From the NCBI GenBank assembly GCA_025354165.1, contig JANXNI010000005.1, positions 1 through 64,000 on the forward strand: a DNA stretch of 64,000 nt, written 5' to 3'. A program made the position numbers and the translations under genes. Shown here one piece after another: positions 1 to 8,369 of this stretch. The notes beneath the pieces were generated by a model that was given only the letters and a program-made list of their open reading frames with translations, was not told where the DNA came from and did not search any database. Every line of letters begins with the position of its first letter. Within the stretch, counting starts at the first letter, position 1. The DNA is from Burkholderiales bacterium. GTDB taxonomy: Bacteria > Pseudomonadota > Gammaproteobacteria > Burkholderiales > Casimicrobiaceae.

Positions 1-77
1 CGGCTTGCCGCGACCCAACGCGCCTCAACAGTGATCGTCTGCATCGCGAACTTGGGTCGCGGCAAGCCGCTCCTACA
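1..77. repeat. REP-type hairpin element, copy 1 (left end cut by window)
   Basis: The arms at 1-18 and 52-69 are inverted copies (CGGCTTGCCGCGACCCAA and its complement) separated by about 33 bases; the right arm continues into CTCCTACA. The outer part of the left arm lies outside the window. The same arm sequence recurs at 3511, 5035 and 53618. It lies just beyond the 3' end of the minus-strand Mth938-like gene. Confidence 0.8.
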
Positions 78-91
78 AAAGCACAACAAGT

Positions 92-469
92 CTATGGTTC
101 AACCAACAACAACGCTGCCACCTGTCGTCCTTCGCCCAGTAGAACGTTGTACGTTCGGCACGCCGCCGCTGTGTCCATCACCTCAAATCCGATCCGTGCC
201 ACACGCAGCGGACTCAGCGCGTCCGGCGGTGGGAAGCGCAGCTTTTTACCCGTGCCAATGAGCACGATGTCCGCCGCGACGGTCACGCCGTCTGCAACCG
301 TGGCTGCCGTGATTTCAGCGAACGAAGTGACGGCCCATGGCGCCGCGACCGACGAATGCGCCACGCGCAAACTGTGCCCATACTCAACCCCCGCCACGCT
401 GATCGCGCCTGCGGTGTAGCCCGTGATTGCGAATTCGCTGGCGGCTTCGCGCTGAAATTTCATGGCCAT
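92..469 (-). CDS. Mth938-like domain protein (DUF498 / NDUFAF3-like family)
   Basis: A 125-residue protein matching the compact Mth938-like fold over its whole length. Seen in the sequence: an N-terminal stretch ending ITGYTAGAISVAG, a central DIVLIGTGKKLRFP motif and a C-terminal GFEVMDTAAACRTYNVLLGEGR block, all hallmarks of the family. Eukaryotic relatives (NDUFAF3) help assemble respiratory complex I; the bacterial role is not established, and I do not assign one. It has no signal peptide or membrane segment, so it is likely cytoplasmic. It is divergent from alaC, with which it is commonly neighboured in Burkholderiales. Start ATG at 469 is followed closely by a second in-frame ATG (MAM), so the exact start could be two codons later. 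Confidence 0.85.
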   Translation of the reverse strand: MAMKFQREAASEFAITGYTAGAISVAGVEYGHSLRVAHSSVAAPWAVTSFAEITAATVADGVTVAADIVLIGTGKKLRFPPPDALSPLRVARIGFEVMDTAAACRTYNVLLGEGRQVAALLLVEP

Positions 470-815
470 GAGCTGGCCTCCTTTGCTGCTGTTTGCGTTG
501 CTTCAGGTTGAATTATCGGCGAGGTTGAAGAACCACAATTGCAGATACGGCTTTTTCATGAAACAACGGCTGAATATGGGCTGAGCGCTCGTTTTGCCGA
601 TTATTGACTTACGCACGAAATTCAATATAGCCCCTATGCAGTAAGAATTTAGGAAAAAAGCTGCTTCGCGCATTGTCGCCGTGTTCTCTCGCCTGCTGCG
701 TTGCAGCAAATCGTATTCCCCGCTAACATCACAGGCTTAGGTGCCCCCTTCGTCTTGCAGAATTCTGTTGGATCGAGGAGGGGTTAATTCAATTCCTAGC
801 ACCAGGAATCACAAA
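470..815. other. Intergenic region between divergent Mth938-like gene and alaC
   Basis: This 346-base stretch should hold both divergent promoters, but I see no convincing sigma-70 boxes. A GAGGAGGGG run at about 777-785 is too far from the alaC ATG to act as its Shine-Dalgarno. A 68-codon minus-strand reading frame (503-709) has no family features and is not called. Confidence 0.5.
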
Positions 816-2003
816 ATGCAGACCGAGTTCTCGCGCATCAAGCGCCTTCCCCCGTACGTTTTTGCGATCACCACTGATCTCAAGATGGCTGCACGCCGCA
901 AAGGCGAAGACATCATCGATTTCGGCATGGGCAATCCCGACGGCCCCACGCCCAAGCACATCGTCGACAAGCTGGTCGAAACCGCGCTGCGCGGCGATAC
1001 CCACGGCTACAGCGTTTCCAAAGGCATTCCGCGTCTGCGCAAAGCCATCTGCAACTGGTACGCGCAGCGCTACGGCGCATGGCTCGACCCGGACAGCGAA
1101 GCCATCGTTACGATCGGTTCGAAAGAAGGCCTAGCGCATCTGATGCTTGCGACGCTGGATCGTGGTGACACGGCGTTGGTGCCGAACCCGAGCTATCCGA
1201 TTCACATTTACGGCGCGATCATCGCGGGCGCAGACATTCGCAGCGTACGCATGACCGAGGACGTGGATTTTTTCGAGGAAATCGAGCGCGCAATTCGTGA
1301 GAGCTTCCCGAAACCGAAGATGCTGATTCTCGGTTTCCCGTCGAACCCGACGGCGATGTGTGTTGACTTGCCGTTCTTTGAAAAAGTCGTTGCACTCGCT
1401 CGTGAACATGGCATCTGGGTCGTGCACGATCTCGCTTACGCCGACCTCGGATTCGATGGCTACAAAGCGCCGAGCATTATGCAGGTCAAGGGCGCGAAGG
1501 ACGTCGCCGTTGAGTTCTTCACCATGAGCAAAAGCTACAACATGGCGGGCTGGCGCGTCGGCTTCATGGTCGGCAATCCTCATCTGGTGAACGCCTTGGG
1601 CCGCATCAAAGGCTACAACGATTACGGCACATTCACGCCGATTCAGGTGGCGTCCATCGCTGCGCTCGAAGGCCCGCAGGATTGCGTTGAAGAGATTCGT
1701 TTGAAGTACGAAGGCCGCCGCAACGTAATGGTCAAAGGCCTGCACGAAGCGGGTTGGATGGTCGACAACCCGAAAGCCAGCATGTACATCTGGGCGAAAA
1801 TTCCTGAGCCGTACATGAAGATGGGTTCGCTGGAATTCGCAAAAAAATTGTTGGCAGATGCGAAAGTCAGCGTCTCTCCCGGCATAGGATTTGGTCAGTA
1901 CGGCGACACGCATGTGCGCTTCGCGCTGATCGAAAACGAATCGCGCTCACGGCAAGCGGTGCGCGGCATCAAGGACATGTTCAAGAAGGATGGGCTGCTG
2001 TAG
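816..2003 (+). CDS. alaC: alanine aminotransferase AlaC (class I/II PLP aminotransferase)
   Basis: A 395-residue class I/II aminotransferase that by family makes alanine from pyruvate with glutamate as amino donor. The pyridoxal-phosphate lysine is in the motif [13 protein letters not shown] (about K239), and the family motifs NPSYPIH and GFPSNPTA are present. The reading frame is open further upstream to 741, but the ATG at 816 is chosen because AGGA lies 7 bases before it and the protein then begins [16 protein letters not shown], as in AlaC proteins. It is followed by hom and thrC on the same strand, with a 155-bp miniature element inserted between alaC and hom. The adjacent aspartate-family genes fit a biosynthetic cluster. 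LL-diaminopimelate aminotransferase is a related alternative, but the context favours AlaC. Confidence 0.9.
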   Translation: MQTEFSRIKRLPPYVFAITTDLKMAARRKGEDIIDFGMGNPDGPTPKHIVDKLVETALRGDTHGYSVSKGIPRLRKAICNWYAQRYGAWLDPDSEAIVTIGSKEGLAHLMLATLDRGDTALVPNPSYPIHIYGAIIAGADIRSVRMTEDVDFFEEIERAIRESFPKPKMLILGFPSNPTAMCVDLPFFEKVVALAREHGIWVVHDLAYADLGFDGYKAPSIMQVKGAKDVAVEFFTMSKSYNMAGWRVGFMVGNPHLVNALGRIKGYNDYGTFTPIQVASIAALEGPQDCVEEIRLKYEGRRNVMVKGLHEAGWMVDNPKASMYIWAKIPEPYMKMGSLEFAKKLLADAKVSVSPGIGFGQYGDTHVRFALIENESRSRQAVRGIKDMFKKDGLL

Positions 2004-2010
2004 CTCTCCA

Positions 2011-2165
2011 GGGCACCTCTAAAAATTCATTTGTGGGGCGCATTGTGTCGTAGCGCGGTGCTCGCGCAGTTGCCAAAAGCGCTCATGCAACAGGGCGGCA
2101 ATGAAGGTTGCTGCGCTCCGGGCTCCTAACACTGCATCCCCAAAAATGAATTTTTAGAGGTGCCC
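2011..2165. mobile_element. Miniature inverted-repeat element, copy 1
   Basis: This 155-bp element begins GGGCACCTCTAAAAATTC and ends with the near-exact inverted complement, giving terminal inverted repeats of about 28 bp. It contains the internal block CCTAACACTGCATCCC found in the other two copies. TCCA immediately precedes the element (2007-2010) and is repeated immediately after it (2166-2169), which looks like a 4-bp target-site duplication. No coding capacity. It lies between alaC and hom, 24 bases upstream of the hom ATG. Confidence 0.8.
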
Positions 2166-2189
2166 TCCACACAAAAAACAAAGAAGGCA

Positions 2190-3500
2190 ATGAAACCACT
2201 ACGCATCGGACTCCTCGGCATCGGCACAGTCGGCGGCGGCACATTTGATGTGCTCACCCGCAACGCCGAAGAAATTTCACGTCGTGCCGGGCGTCCGATT
2301 ACGATTACGCATGTAGCTGACAAAGCCACGGCGCTTGCGGAAAAAGTAGTAGCAGGCCGCGCAACCATCACGGATGATGCGTTTGCACTTGTAAAAAATC
2401 CTGACATTGACGTCATCATTGAATTGATTGGTGGCTATGGCATCGCCAAACAATTAATTTTGGAGGCGATCGCCAACGGCAAGCACGTCGTCACGGCGAA
2501 CAAAGCATTGCTCGCGTTGCACGGCAACGAAATCTTCGCTGCCGCGCGCGCGAAAGGCGTCATCGTGGCGTTCGAGGCAGCCGTGGCTGGCGGGATCCCG
2601 ATCATCAAAGCATTGCGCGAAGGCTTGGTCGCCAACCGCATCGAATGGATCGCCGGCATCATCAATGGCACGACGAATTTCATCCTGTCCGAGATGCGCA
2701 GCAAGGGCTTATCGTTCACGGAAGTGCTGAAGACCGCACAGGCCAAAGGCTACGCCGAAGCTGACCCAACGTTTGACATCGAAGGCGTCGATGCGGGCCA
2801 CAAGATCAGCATCCTCGCGGCGATTGCTTTCGGCATTCCCTTGTCGTTCGTAAAAGCGCACGTGGAGGGCATCACGAAGATCGAGGCGAAGGATATTCGC
2901 TACGCCGAAGAGATGGGTTATCGCATCAAATTGCTTGGGCTAGCGCGTCGTCGCGAAGCTGGCATTGAGCTGCGCGTGCACCCTACGCTGATTCCGGCGA
3001 AACGGCTGATCGCCAATGTAGAAGGCGTGATGAACGCCGTACTGGTCAAAGGTGATGCCGTGGGCGCAACGCTTTACTACGGCGCTGGTGCGGGTGCGAG
3101 CCCAACCGCGTCCGCCGTGATCGCAGATCTCGTAGACATCGCGCGATTGATCGACGCCGACGCCAGCCATCGCGTGCCCTATCTCGCGTTCCAGCATGAC
3201 CGGATTGGCACTGAGCCTGTCTTATCAATGGATGATGTCGAGACCTCTTACTACCTGCGTTTGCGCGTCGATGACAAGCCGGGCGTGCTCGCCGACATCA
3301 CGCGTGTTCTTGCCGACAATCAGATCTCAATTGACGCCATGCTGCAAAAGGAGCCGGAAGAGGGCGAAGCGCAGGCCGACATCATTCTGCTCACGCACGA
3401 GACGATTGAGAAGAACGTCAAGCGTGCGATTGCAGCGATTGAGGCGCAGCCTAGTACGAGCGGCAAGATCGTTCTGTTGCGGCTTGAGAATCTGGCTTAG
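2190..3500 (+). CDS. hom: homoserine dehydrogenase
   Basis: A 436-residue monofunctional homoserine dehydrogenase, the usual length for the proteobacterial enzyme. By family it reduces aspartate semialdehyde to homoserine with NAD(P)H, the branch point to threonine and methionine. Seen: N-terminal Rossmann motif GLLGIGTVGGG, a substrate/catalytic segment FDIEGVDAGHKISILA (catalytic lysine about K205), and a C-terminal ACT domain (about 350-425, beginning YYLRLRVDDKPGVLADITRVL), the usual site of threonine feedback control. The frame can be read from a GTG at 2160 inside the upstream element, but ATG 2190 has GAAGG just upstream and matches family N-termini. Followed by thrC with a REP hairpin between. 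Confidence 0.95.
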   Translation: MKPLRIGLLGIGTVGGGTFDVLTRNAEEISRRAGRPITITHVADKATALAEKVVAGRATITDDAFALVKNPDIDVIIELIGGYGIAKQLILEAIANGKHVVTANKALLALHGNEIFAAARAKGVIVAFEAAVAGGIPIIKALREGLVANRIEWIAGIINGTTNFILSEMRSKGLSFTEVLKTAQAKGYAEADPTFDIEGVDAGHKISILAAIAFGIPLSFVKAHVEGITKIEAKDIRYAEEMGYRIKLLGLARRREAGIELRVHPTLIPAKRLIANVEGVMNAVLVKGDAVGATLYYGAGAGASPTASAVIADLVDIARLIDADASHRVPYLAFQHDRIGTEPVLSMDDVETSYYLRLRVDDKPGVLADITRVLADNQISIDAMLQKEPEEGEAQADIILLTHETIEKNVKRAIAAIEAQPSTSGKIVLLRLENLA

Positions 3501-3510
3501 TTAATTCGTC

Positions 3511-3584
3511 TGTGGGAGCGGCTTGCCGCGACCGAACGCGGCTTGGCTTAATCTGTCTCTGAGTCGCGGCAAGCCGCTCCTACA
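3511..3584. repeat. REP-type hairpin element, copy 2
   Basis: Arms at 3511-3532 (TGTGGGAGCGGCTTGCCGCG...) and 3563-3584 are inverted complements around a 30-base loop. It lies between hom and thrC and could fold in the shared transcript. Confidence 0.85.
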
Positions 3585-3610
3585 AAAGCCTCGCTTAATC
3601 GACAAACACT

Positions 3611-5032
3611 ATGAAATACATCTCCACTCGCGGACATCCCGCCAAGCAGTCGTTCAGCCAAGTTCTGCTCTCCGGCCTCGCCGAAGACGGCGGCCTGATG
3701 CTGCCGGAAAAGTTGCCAAAAATCACTGATGCTGAGCTGACCGCTTGGCGTGGTTTGCCCTATCACGCATTGGCGCACGCAGTGCTCTCGAAGTTCGTCG
3801 CGACCGAGGACATCGACTCGGCAACGCTCGCCGCTTTGACCAAAGCCACGTACACCAAAGAAGTTTTCTGCACCGATGAAATTACGCCGCTGCGCAGCAT
3901 CGATGGCTACGCTCAAGGCATGCAGATTCAGGCGCTGTCGAACGGCCCAACGCTCGCGTTTAAAGACATGGCAATGCAACTGCTCGGTCGCCTGTTCGAG
4001 TTTGAATTAGGTCGTCAAAACAAGACGCTCAACATCCTCGGTGCCACCAGCGGCGACACCGGCAGTGCCGCTGAGTACGCCATGCGGGGGCGCAAAGGTG
4101 TCAACGTGTTCATGCTCTCGCCCGCAGGACGCATGAGCGCGTTCCAGCGAGCGCAGATGTTTTCACTGCAGGACGCCAACATCCACAATATCGCTGTGGA
4201 AGGCGTGTTCGACGATTGTCAGGACATCGTGAAGGCCGTGTCGAACGACCTCGCGTTCAAGCGCGCGCACAACATTGGCACCGTGAACTCGATCAACTGG
4301 GGCCGTATTTCGGCGCAGGTGGTTTACTACGCGCGCGGCTATCTCGCTGCTACCACGAGCAATTCGCAAAAGGTTTCTTTCGCCGTTCCATCCGGAAATT
4401 TTGGCAACATTCTCGCGGGCCACATTGCCCGCGAAATGGGCGTGCCGATTGACACTTTGGTACTTGCCACCAACGAAAACAACGTCCTCGCCGAGTTCTT
4501 CAACAGGGGTGTGTACCGTCCGCGCCCGAGCAAAGAAACATTCGAAACATCGAGCCCGTCGATGGACATTTCCAAAGCGTCAAACTTCGAACGCTTTGTG
4601 TTTCATCTGTTTAACGGCGACGCTGCGCGCATCGCAACGATGTGGCGCGAAGTCGATCAAGGCCGATCATTCGATGTATCGCAGACGCCCGAATTCAAGG
4701 GAATGCGCGAACGCTTCGGCATCGTCGCTGGCACCAGTACACACGCGGACCGCTTGGCAACGATTCGTGAGGTCTACGAAAAAACCGGTAGCTTGATCGA
4801 CACACATACGGCGGACGCGATGAAAGTCGCCCGCACGCTCGTCAAACACGGCACGCCAATGATCGTGCTCGAAACGGCACTACCGGTGAAGTTTGCCGAG
4901 ACCGTTCAACAAGCCGTCGGCTTCGAACCGCCGGTCACGGCGGCGCAGCAAACAATGATGACATTGCCCTTGCGTGTGGTGCAGATTGCGCCATCGGTCG
5001 AACGCGTTAAAGCCATCGTCGCCGCTGGCTAA
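3611..5032 (+). CDS. thrC: threonine synthase
   Basis: A 473-residue threonine synthase of the proteobacterial/fungal (longer) type. By family it converts O-phosphohomoserine to threonine using pyridoxal phosphate. Seen: N-terminal MKYISTRGHPAKQSFSQVLL, the PLP-lysine motif LAFKDMAMQ (about K118), the phosphate-binding segment GATSGDTGSAAEYA and the later VPSGNFGNILAGH motif. ATG 3611 gives the characteristic MKYISTRG N-terminus. Together with hom it supplies two of the last three steps of threonine synthesis; homoserine kinase is not in the window. In many Burkholderiales moeA follows thrC; here an ABC ATPase follows instead. Confidence 0.95.
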   Translation: MKYISTRGHPAKQSFSQVLLSGLAEDGGLMLPEKLPKITDAELTAWRGLPYHALAHAVLSKFVATEDIDSATLAALTKATYTKEVFCTDEITPLRSIDGYAQGMQIQALSNGPTLAFKDMAMQLLGRLFEFELGRQNKTLNILGATSGDTGSAAEYAMRGRKGVNVFMLSPAGRMSAFQRAQMFSLQDANIHNIAVEGVFDDCQDIVKAVSNDLAFKRAHNIGTVNSINWGRISAQVVYYARGYLAATTSNSQKVSFAVPSGNFGNILAGHIAREMGVPIDTLVLATNENNVLAEFFNRGVYRPRPSKETFETSSPSMDISKASNFERFVFHLFNGDAARIATMWREVDQGRSFDVSQTPEFKGMRERFGIVAGTSTHADRLATIREVYEKTGSLIDTHTADAMKVARTLVKHGTPMIVLETALPVKFAETVQQAVGFEPPVTAAQQTMMTLPLRVVQIAPSVERVKAIVAAG

Positions 5033-5034
5033 TC

Positions 5035-5096
5035 TGTAGGAGCGGCGCAAGCCGCGAACATGCGACACGAGTTTCGCGACTTGCGCGGCTCCTACA
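5035..5096. repeat. REP-type hairpin element, copy 3 (variant arms)
   Basis: Inverted arms at 5035-5058 and 5073-5096 share the TGTAGGAGC...GCGAA pattern but read GGCGCAAGCCGCG instead of GGCTTGCCGCG. It begins 2 bases after the thrC stop and ends 8 bases before the ATG of the ABC ATPase gene, so the ATPase start region is essentially repeat DNA. Confidence 0.8.
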
Positions 5097-5104
5097 ATCT
5101 ACGA

Positions 5105-6160
5105 ATGCCCAATTCACTTGAAGTCAGCCACCTCGGCCATCGATACCCGCCACGCGGACGCGAGCCCGCGCGGGACACGCTGCACGATGTCAGTTTTCGT
5201 GTTGAAGCGGGCCGCGTTGGTTGCTTACTAGGCCCCTCCGGTTGCGGCAAAACCACGCTGCTGCGCTGCGTCGCGGGGCTGGAGCGCATCGGCGGTGGCA
5301 CCATTCGCATTGGAAATCGAGTCGTCGCTGACGCACGGACTCATATCGAACCCGAGCATCGCGGCGTCGGTGTGGTGTTTCAGGATTACGCGCTGTTTCC
5401 CCATCTTGATGTCGCCGGAAATGTCGGATTCGGCCTTGGAAAATTTTCTTCAACTGAACGCGCCGCGCGTGTAGAGGCGGCGCTTGATCTCGTACATCTG
5501 CGCGACACCGCGCACGCTTATCCGCACGAACTATCGGGCGGACAACAGCAGCGTGTGGCACTCGCGCGAGCGCTCGTCGTCAAACCAAAACTCGTGCTTT
5601 TCGACGAGCCGTTCTCAAACCTGGACATTGAAACGCGGCAACAGCTTTCTACAGAAGTTCGCGCGACTTTGGCGGAGGTGGGAGCGACCGCGTTACTCGT
5701 CACCCACGATCAACACGAAGCCTTCGCGCTGGCTGATGAAATCGGCGTATTACGTGACGGTCATCTAGAGCAATGGGATACTGCCTACAACCTCTACCAT
5801 CGCCCAGGCTCGCGCTTCATCGCGGACTTCGTCGGAGAAGGTGTTTTTTTGCCTGCCCGGGTGATCAACGCCACGCATGTCGACAGCGAGCTGGGCGACT
5901 TGCAACTCTCATCGCCGACAGCGCGTGCACCCGGTGATGAAATCGAACTGCTGCTGCGGCCCGATGACGTCGTTCACGACGACGCCAGTCCGACTACCGC
6001 AAAGGTGCTGGATCGCGCCTTTCGCGGCGCAGATTTTCTGTACACCCTTCAGCTCGCAAGCGGTCGCAGCGTGCTCGCTCTGGTGCCCAGCCACCACAAC
6101 CACCGAATCGGCGAAGCGATAGGCATTCGCGTAGAGCTGGATCACGTCGTCGCGTTTTGA
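5105..6160 (+). CDS. ABC importer ATP-binding protein, Fe3+/polyamine type (orphan)
   Basis: A 351-residue ABC ATPase of the FbpC/PotA class that would energise a periplasmic-binding-protein importer at the inner membrane. Seen: Walker A GPSGCGKTT (about 43-51), Q-loop VVFQDYALFPHL, signature LSGGQQQRVALARAL, Walker B LVLFDEPFSN, switch histidine in VTHDQHEA, then a C-terminal TOBE-like domain (about 245-351). ATG 5105 is preferred over an upstream ATG at 5060, which falls inside the REP hairpin and adds a non-family N-terminus. No permease or binding protein lies beside it, so the substrate cannot be inferred. Its stop codon overlaps the -35 element of the downstream tRNA-Arg promoter. Confidence 0.85.
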   Translation: MPNSLEVSHLGHRYPPRGREPARDTLHDVSFRVEAGRVGCLLGPSGCGKTTLLRCVAGLERIGGGTIRIGNRVVADARTHIEPEHRGVGVVFQDYALFPHLDVAGNVGFGLGKFSSTERAARVEAALDLVHLRDTAHAYPHELSGGQQQRVALARALVVKPKLVLFDEPFSNLDIETRQQLSTEVRATLAEVGATALLVTHDQHEAFALADEIGVLRDGHLEQWDTAYNLYHRPGSRFIADFVGEGVFLPARVINATHVDSELGDLQLSSPTARAPGDEIELLLRPDDVVHDDASPTTAKVLDRAFRGADFLYTLQLASGRSVLALVPSHHNHRIGEAIGIRVELDHVVAF

Positions 6161-6186
6161 CGAAACGACCCGCATCTGTCTATAAT
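6157..6186 (+). promoter_or_regulatory. sigma-70 promoter of tRNA-Arg
   Basis: TTGACG at 6157-6162 and TATAAT at 6181-6186 with an 18-base spacer. The -35 box contains the TGA stop of the upstream ABC ATPase gene. The tRNA begins 11 bases after the -10 box. Near-consensus and well placed. Confidence 0.85.
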
Positions 6187-6196
6187 AGAAAGCTTA

Positions 6197-6274
6197 GCGG
6201 CTGTAGCTCAGTTGGATTAGAGTACTTGGCTACGAACCAAGGGGTCGTGGGTTCAATTCCTGCCAGCCGCGCCA
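6197..6274 (+). tRNA. tRNA-Arg (anticodon ACG)
   Basis: Cloverleaf read directly: acceptor GCGGCTG (6197-6203) pairs with CAGCCGC (6264-6270), D arm GCTC/GAGT, anticodon stem CTTGG/CCAAG around loop CTACGAA giving anticodon ACG, T arm GTGGG-TTCAATT-CCTGC, discriminator G and encoded CCA. The A at position 34 is expected to be edited to inosine, reading CGU/CGC/CGA. Its 3' half is duplicated in degenerate form at 18441, marking it as a likely integration target. Confidence 0.97.
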
Positions 6275-6355
6275 TACTCATAAAGGGTTAGATGGATAGT
6301 ATCCACTAACCCTTTTTCTTTTTCTGGGATTTGCGTACCGTATGCGTACCGAATT
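6234..6355 (+). repeat. Putative island attachment site, tRNA side
   Basis: This 122-base stretch runs from the anticodon stem of tRNA-Arg through its terminator to two short direct repeats GCGTACC (6333-6339 and 6344-6350). It recurs in the same orientation at 18441-18561 at roughly 85% identity by eye. A tRNA 3' end duplicated at a distance is the classical footprint of tyrosine-recombinase integration. I see no integrase gene next to it. Confidence 0.7.
6283..6322 (+). terminator. Rho-independent terminator of tRNA-Arg
   Basis: AAGGGTTAG (6283-6291) pairs with CTAACCCTT (6306-6314), with inner TGGATAGTATCCA pairing, followed by a T-rich tract TTTTTCTTTTT. It is duplicated with changes at 18491-18520. 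Confidence 0.85.
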
Positions 6356-6451
6356 CGAACTTGATACCCGAGTCGACACGTAGATACGACCACTGAACTT
6401 CGTAGCCCGATGCCCCAACGTCGCGACGCCGAAGAGCAGAGAATTTGTGCG

Positions 6452-6955
6452 ATGGAAACATTTATGCCAGAAATCGAGCGAGCCGCCAGATTGATCGAAT
6501 CAGCCGATGTGCTGATCATCGCCGCCGGGGCACGTATGGGCGTCGATTCCGGGCTTCCAGACTTTCGTGCTAACGAAGGCTTCTGGAAGGCTTATCCGGC
6601 GCTGGCAAAGGCCAACATCGAGTTCTATTCGATTGCTTGCCCGGATGAATTTCAGCGCAATCCCCGTCGTACTTGGGGCATTTACGGCCATCGACTGAAT
6701 CTTTACCGAAGTACAGTCCCGCACGAGGGTTTCGCCATTCTCAATCGCTGGGCATAGCCCATGCTGCACGGTTATTCTGTCTTCACGAGCAATGTTGACG
6801 GGCAGTTTCAGAAAGCAGGATTCGCCGATCACGATCTCGATTGCGGCGAAGGCGGCGCACAAGTTTTTGCCCAGCCGGGCGGTTTTTATGGCGGTTGGGT
6901 GACGCCGGAGTTGACTGGGCCATTCAAGGGTGAGACTGGCAGCAGTGGTTGGTAG
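6452..6955 (+). pseudogene. Sir2-family NAD-dependent deacylase, broken
   Basis: The first part reads as a bacterial sirtuin: IIAAGARMGVDSGLPDFRAN is the NAD-binding GAGxS/PDFR block, and after the break VFTSNVDGQFQKAGF is the TxNVD block. An in-frame TAG at 6755-6757 interrupts the protein between these two blocks; reading resumes in the same frame at 6758. After GQFQKAGF the sequence loses sirtuin character: the expected catalytic histidine (HG) and zinc-cysteine region is missing, replaced by an unrelated glycine/tryptophan-rich tail ending at 6955. So the gene has both a nonsense mutation and a truncation. The ATG at 6452 is one of several possible starts (6410, 6464). It is the first gene inside the putative tRNA-Arg island. 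Confidence 0.75.
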
Positions 6956-7001
6956 CGACATTGGCGCGCCAGTGGACTGACCCCCGCTCCGGGGTTCACT
7001 C

Positions 7002-8216
7002 TTACCCAGAGGGTGTAGCGGCGCGGGCCAGTACCTGTATGGCTCGGTGCAGCCCTTCGCGACCAATGGGTATACCCATCACAGTCAATGCGCCTTCTAC
7101 GCCAGCCAAGCAACCCAGCAGCATGGCGGGGTTCAAGTCACCTAGGTGCCCAATGCGGAACATGCGTCCGGCAAACGGGCCAAGGCCGCCTGCAATGGCT
7201 ACTTGAAATTGCTCGCGCGCGATGTGGCGCAGTTCATCCGGGTTGATACCTGGGGACACCAGCACGCTGGTGACTGACACAGACCGGGCTTCGGGTATCT
7301 TGCACAAGAACTGCATCGCGCCACCTTCTGACCAGGCCGCCACCGCAGCTTGGGTGGCGTTGGCCAACGTACGGTGGCGTGCTAGTACGGCCTCCACGCC
7401 CTCCAAAAAGATCAATCCCAATGCTGCCTCCAGGCCAAACAGCATGCTTTGCGGCGGTGTTCCACAGAACTTTCGGTAAGACATTTCGCTTTTGCGTTTG
7501 CGCCAATCCCAGTAAAACCGTGGAGCCGGGTTGCGTTCGGACAGTGCAAAAGCCTTGGCATCCACCGCACAGAAGCCTAAACCGGGTGGGCACATCAAAG
7601 CTTTTTGGGAGGCACCCACTACGACGTTGGCACCCAAAGCCTCCATGTCAAAGGCGACTGCGCCTAGCGTCGCAACCACATCCACCACATAAAGCGCTGG
7701 ATGGGCAAGTTCGTCGAGCATTCGACGAAAACCAGCCAATTCATTGGTGGTGCCACTGGCCGTGTCGGTGTGCACCACAAACACGGCGACAATCTCGTGC
7801 CCCGTGTCGGCGCGCAGCACCGCTTCAACCGATGCCATGTCAATGGTGTACCCCTCGACATACGGCGTGCGTAGTACCTCTACTCCCATAGCTTCGGCCT
7901 GAATCGCCCATGATTCCGAGAAGTGCCCAGTGCCTGCGATCAGGACTTTTTGGTCTGTGTCGAGCAAATTAGCGATGGTCGCCTCCCAGGCACCATGCCC
8001 ATTGGCAGCGTACAGAAAGACATCGGCTTCACGAGTGCCGAGCAGGCGCTTCAGCCCCGCTTCGCAGGCGGCGATGGTCTCGTCCAGTCGCGGGTCACCC
8101 AGATCCATGGGCTGCCGGCGTAGGGCGTTCTGCACGGCCTCAGGCACATGGGTAGGCCCCGGGGAGTGGAGCAAACGATTGCCGGGGATGCGTTGATCAG
8201 AGTAGCGGTGTGTCAT
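7002..8216 (-). CDS. class V aminotransferase, serine/alanine-glyoxylate type
   Basis: A 404-residue PLP enzyme of the alanine-glyoxylate/serine-glyoxylate aminotransferase group. Seen: N-terminal NRLLHSPGPTHVPEAVQNAL, YAANGHGAWEATIANLL, HTDTASGTTNELAGF, and the PLP-lysine motif VVGASQKALMCPPGLGF (about K205). Family members transfer an amino group from serine, alanine or ureidoglycine to glyoxylate; the exact donor cannot be read from sequence. No signal peptide, so cytoplasmic. It is intact and divergent from the helicase gene across a 150-250 base spacer, inside the putative island. No glyoxylate or purine genes lie nearby to narrow the substrate. ATG 8216 gives a family-like N-terminus. 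Confidence 0.88.
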   Translation of the reverse strand: MTHRYSDQRIPGNRLLHSPGPTHVPEAVQNALRRQPMDLGDPRLDETIAACEAGLKRLLGTREADVFLYAANGHGAWEATIANLLDTDQKVLIAGTGHFSESWAIQAEAMGVEVLRTPYVEGYTIDMASVEAVLRADTGHEIVAVFVVHTDTASGTTNELAGFRRMLDELAHPALYVVDVVATLGAVAFDMEALGANVVVGASQKALMCPPGLGFCAVDAKAFALSERNPAPRFYWDWRKRKSEMSYRKFCGTPPQSMLFGLEAALGLIFLEGVEAVLARHRTLANATQAAVAAWSEGGAMQFLCKIPEARSVSVTSVLVSPGINPDELRHIAREQFQVAIAGGLGPFAGRMFRIGHLGDLNPAMLLGCLAGVEGALTVMGIPIGREGLHRAIQVLARAATPSG

Positions 8217-8369
8217 AGGGGGTTCCGGAGCAAGGGTCTGTTGAATGGGCGTTGAAGCAATTATTACGGCGCAACGCGAATTCGCCTTAATAACACGCGG
8301 GCCCAGCCAGAACTTTTGCTGTGATGCTTGTCAGGTAGTAGCGTGGAGCGTGTGCGAAAGGAGCGTTCG

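Noticed and set aside
503-709. 68-codon minus-strand frame upstream of alaC
   Set aside because: No Shine-Dalgarno or family feature; lies in the control region.
1131-1913. 260-codon minus-strand frame inside alaC
   Set aside because: Antisense shadow of a strongly conserved gene; no family features in its own frame.
2011-2165. Threonine/homoserine riboswitch ahead of hom
   Set aside because: The structured sequence is a mobile inverted-repeat element present in two unrelated places.
2160-2189. GTG start for hom inside the inverted-repeat element
   Set aside because: Adds ten residues encoded mostly by the element end; ATG 2190 has a Shine-Dalgarno and matches the family.
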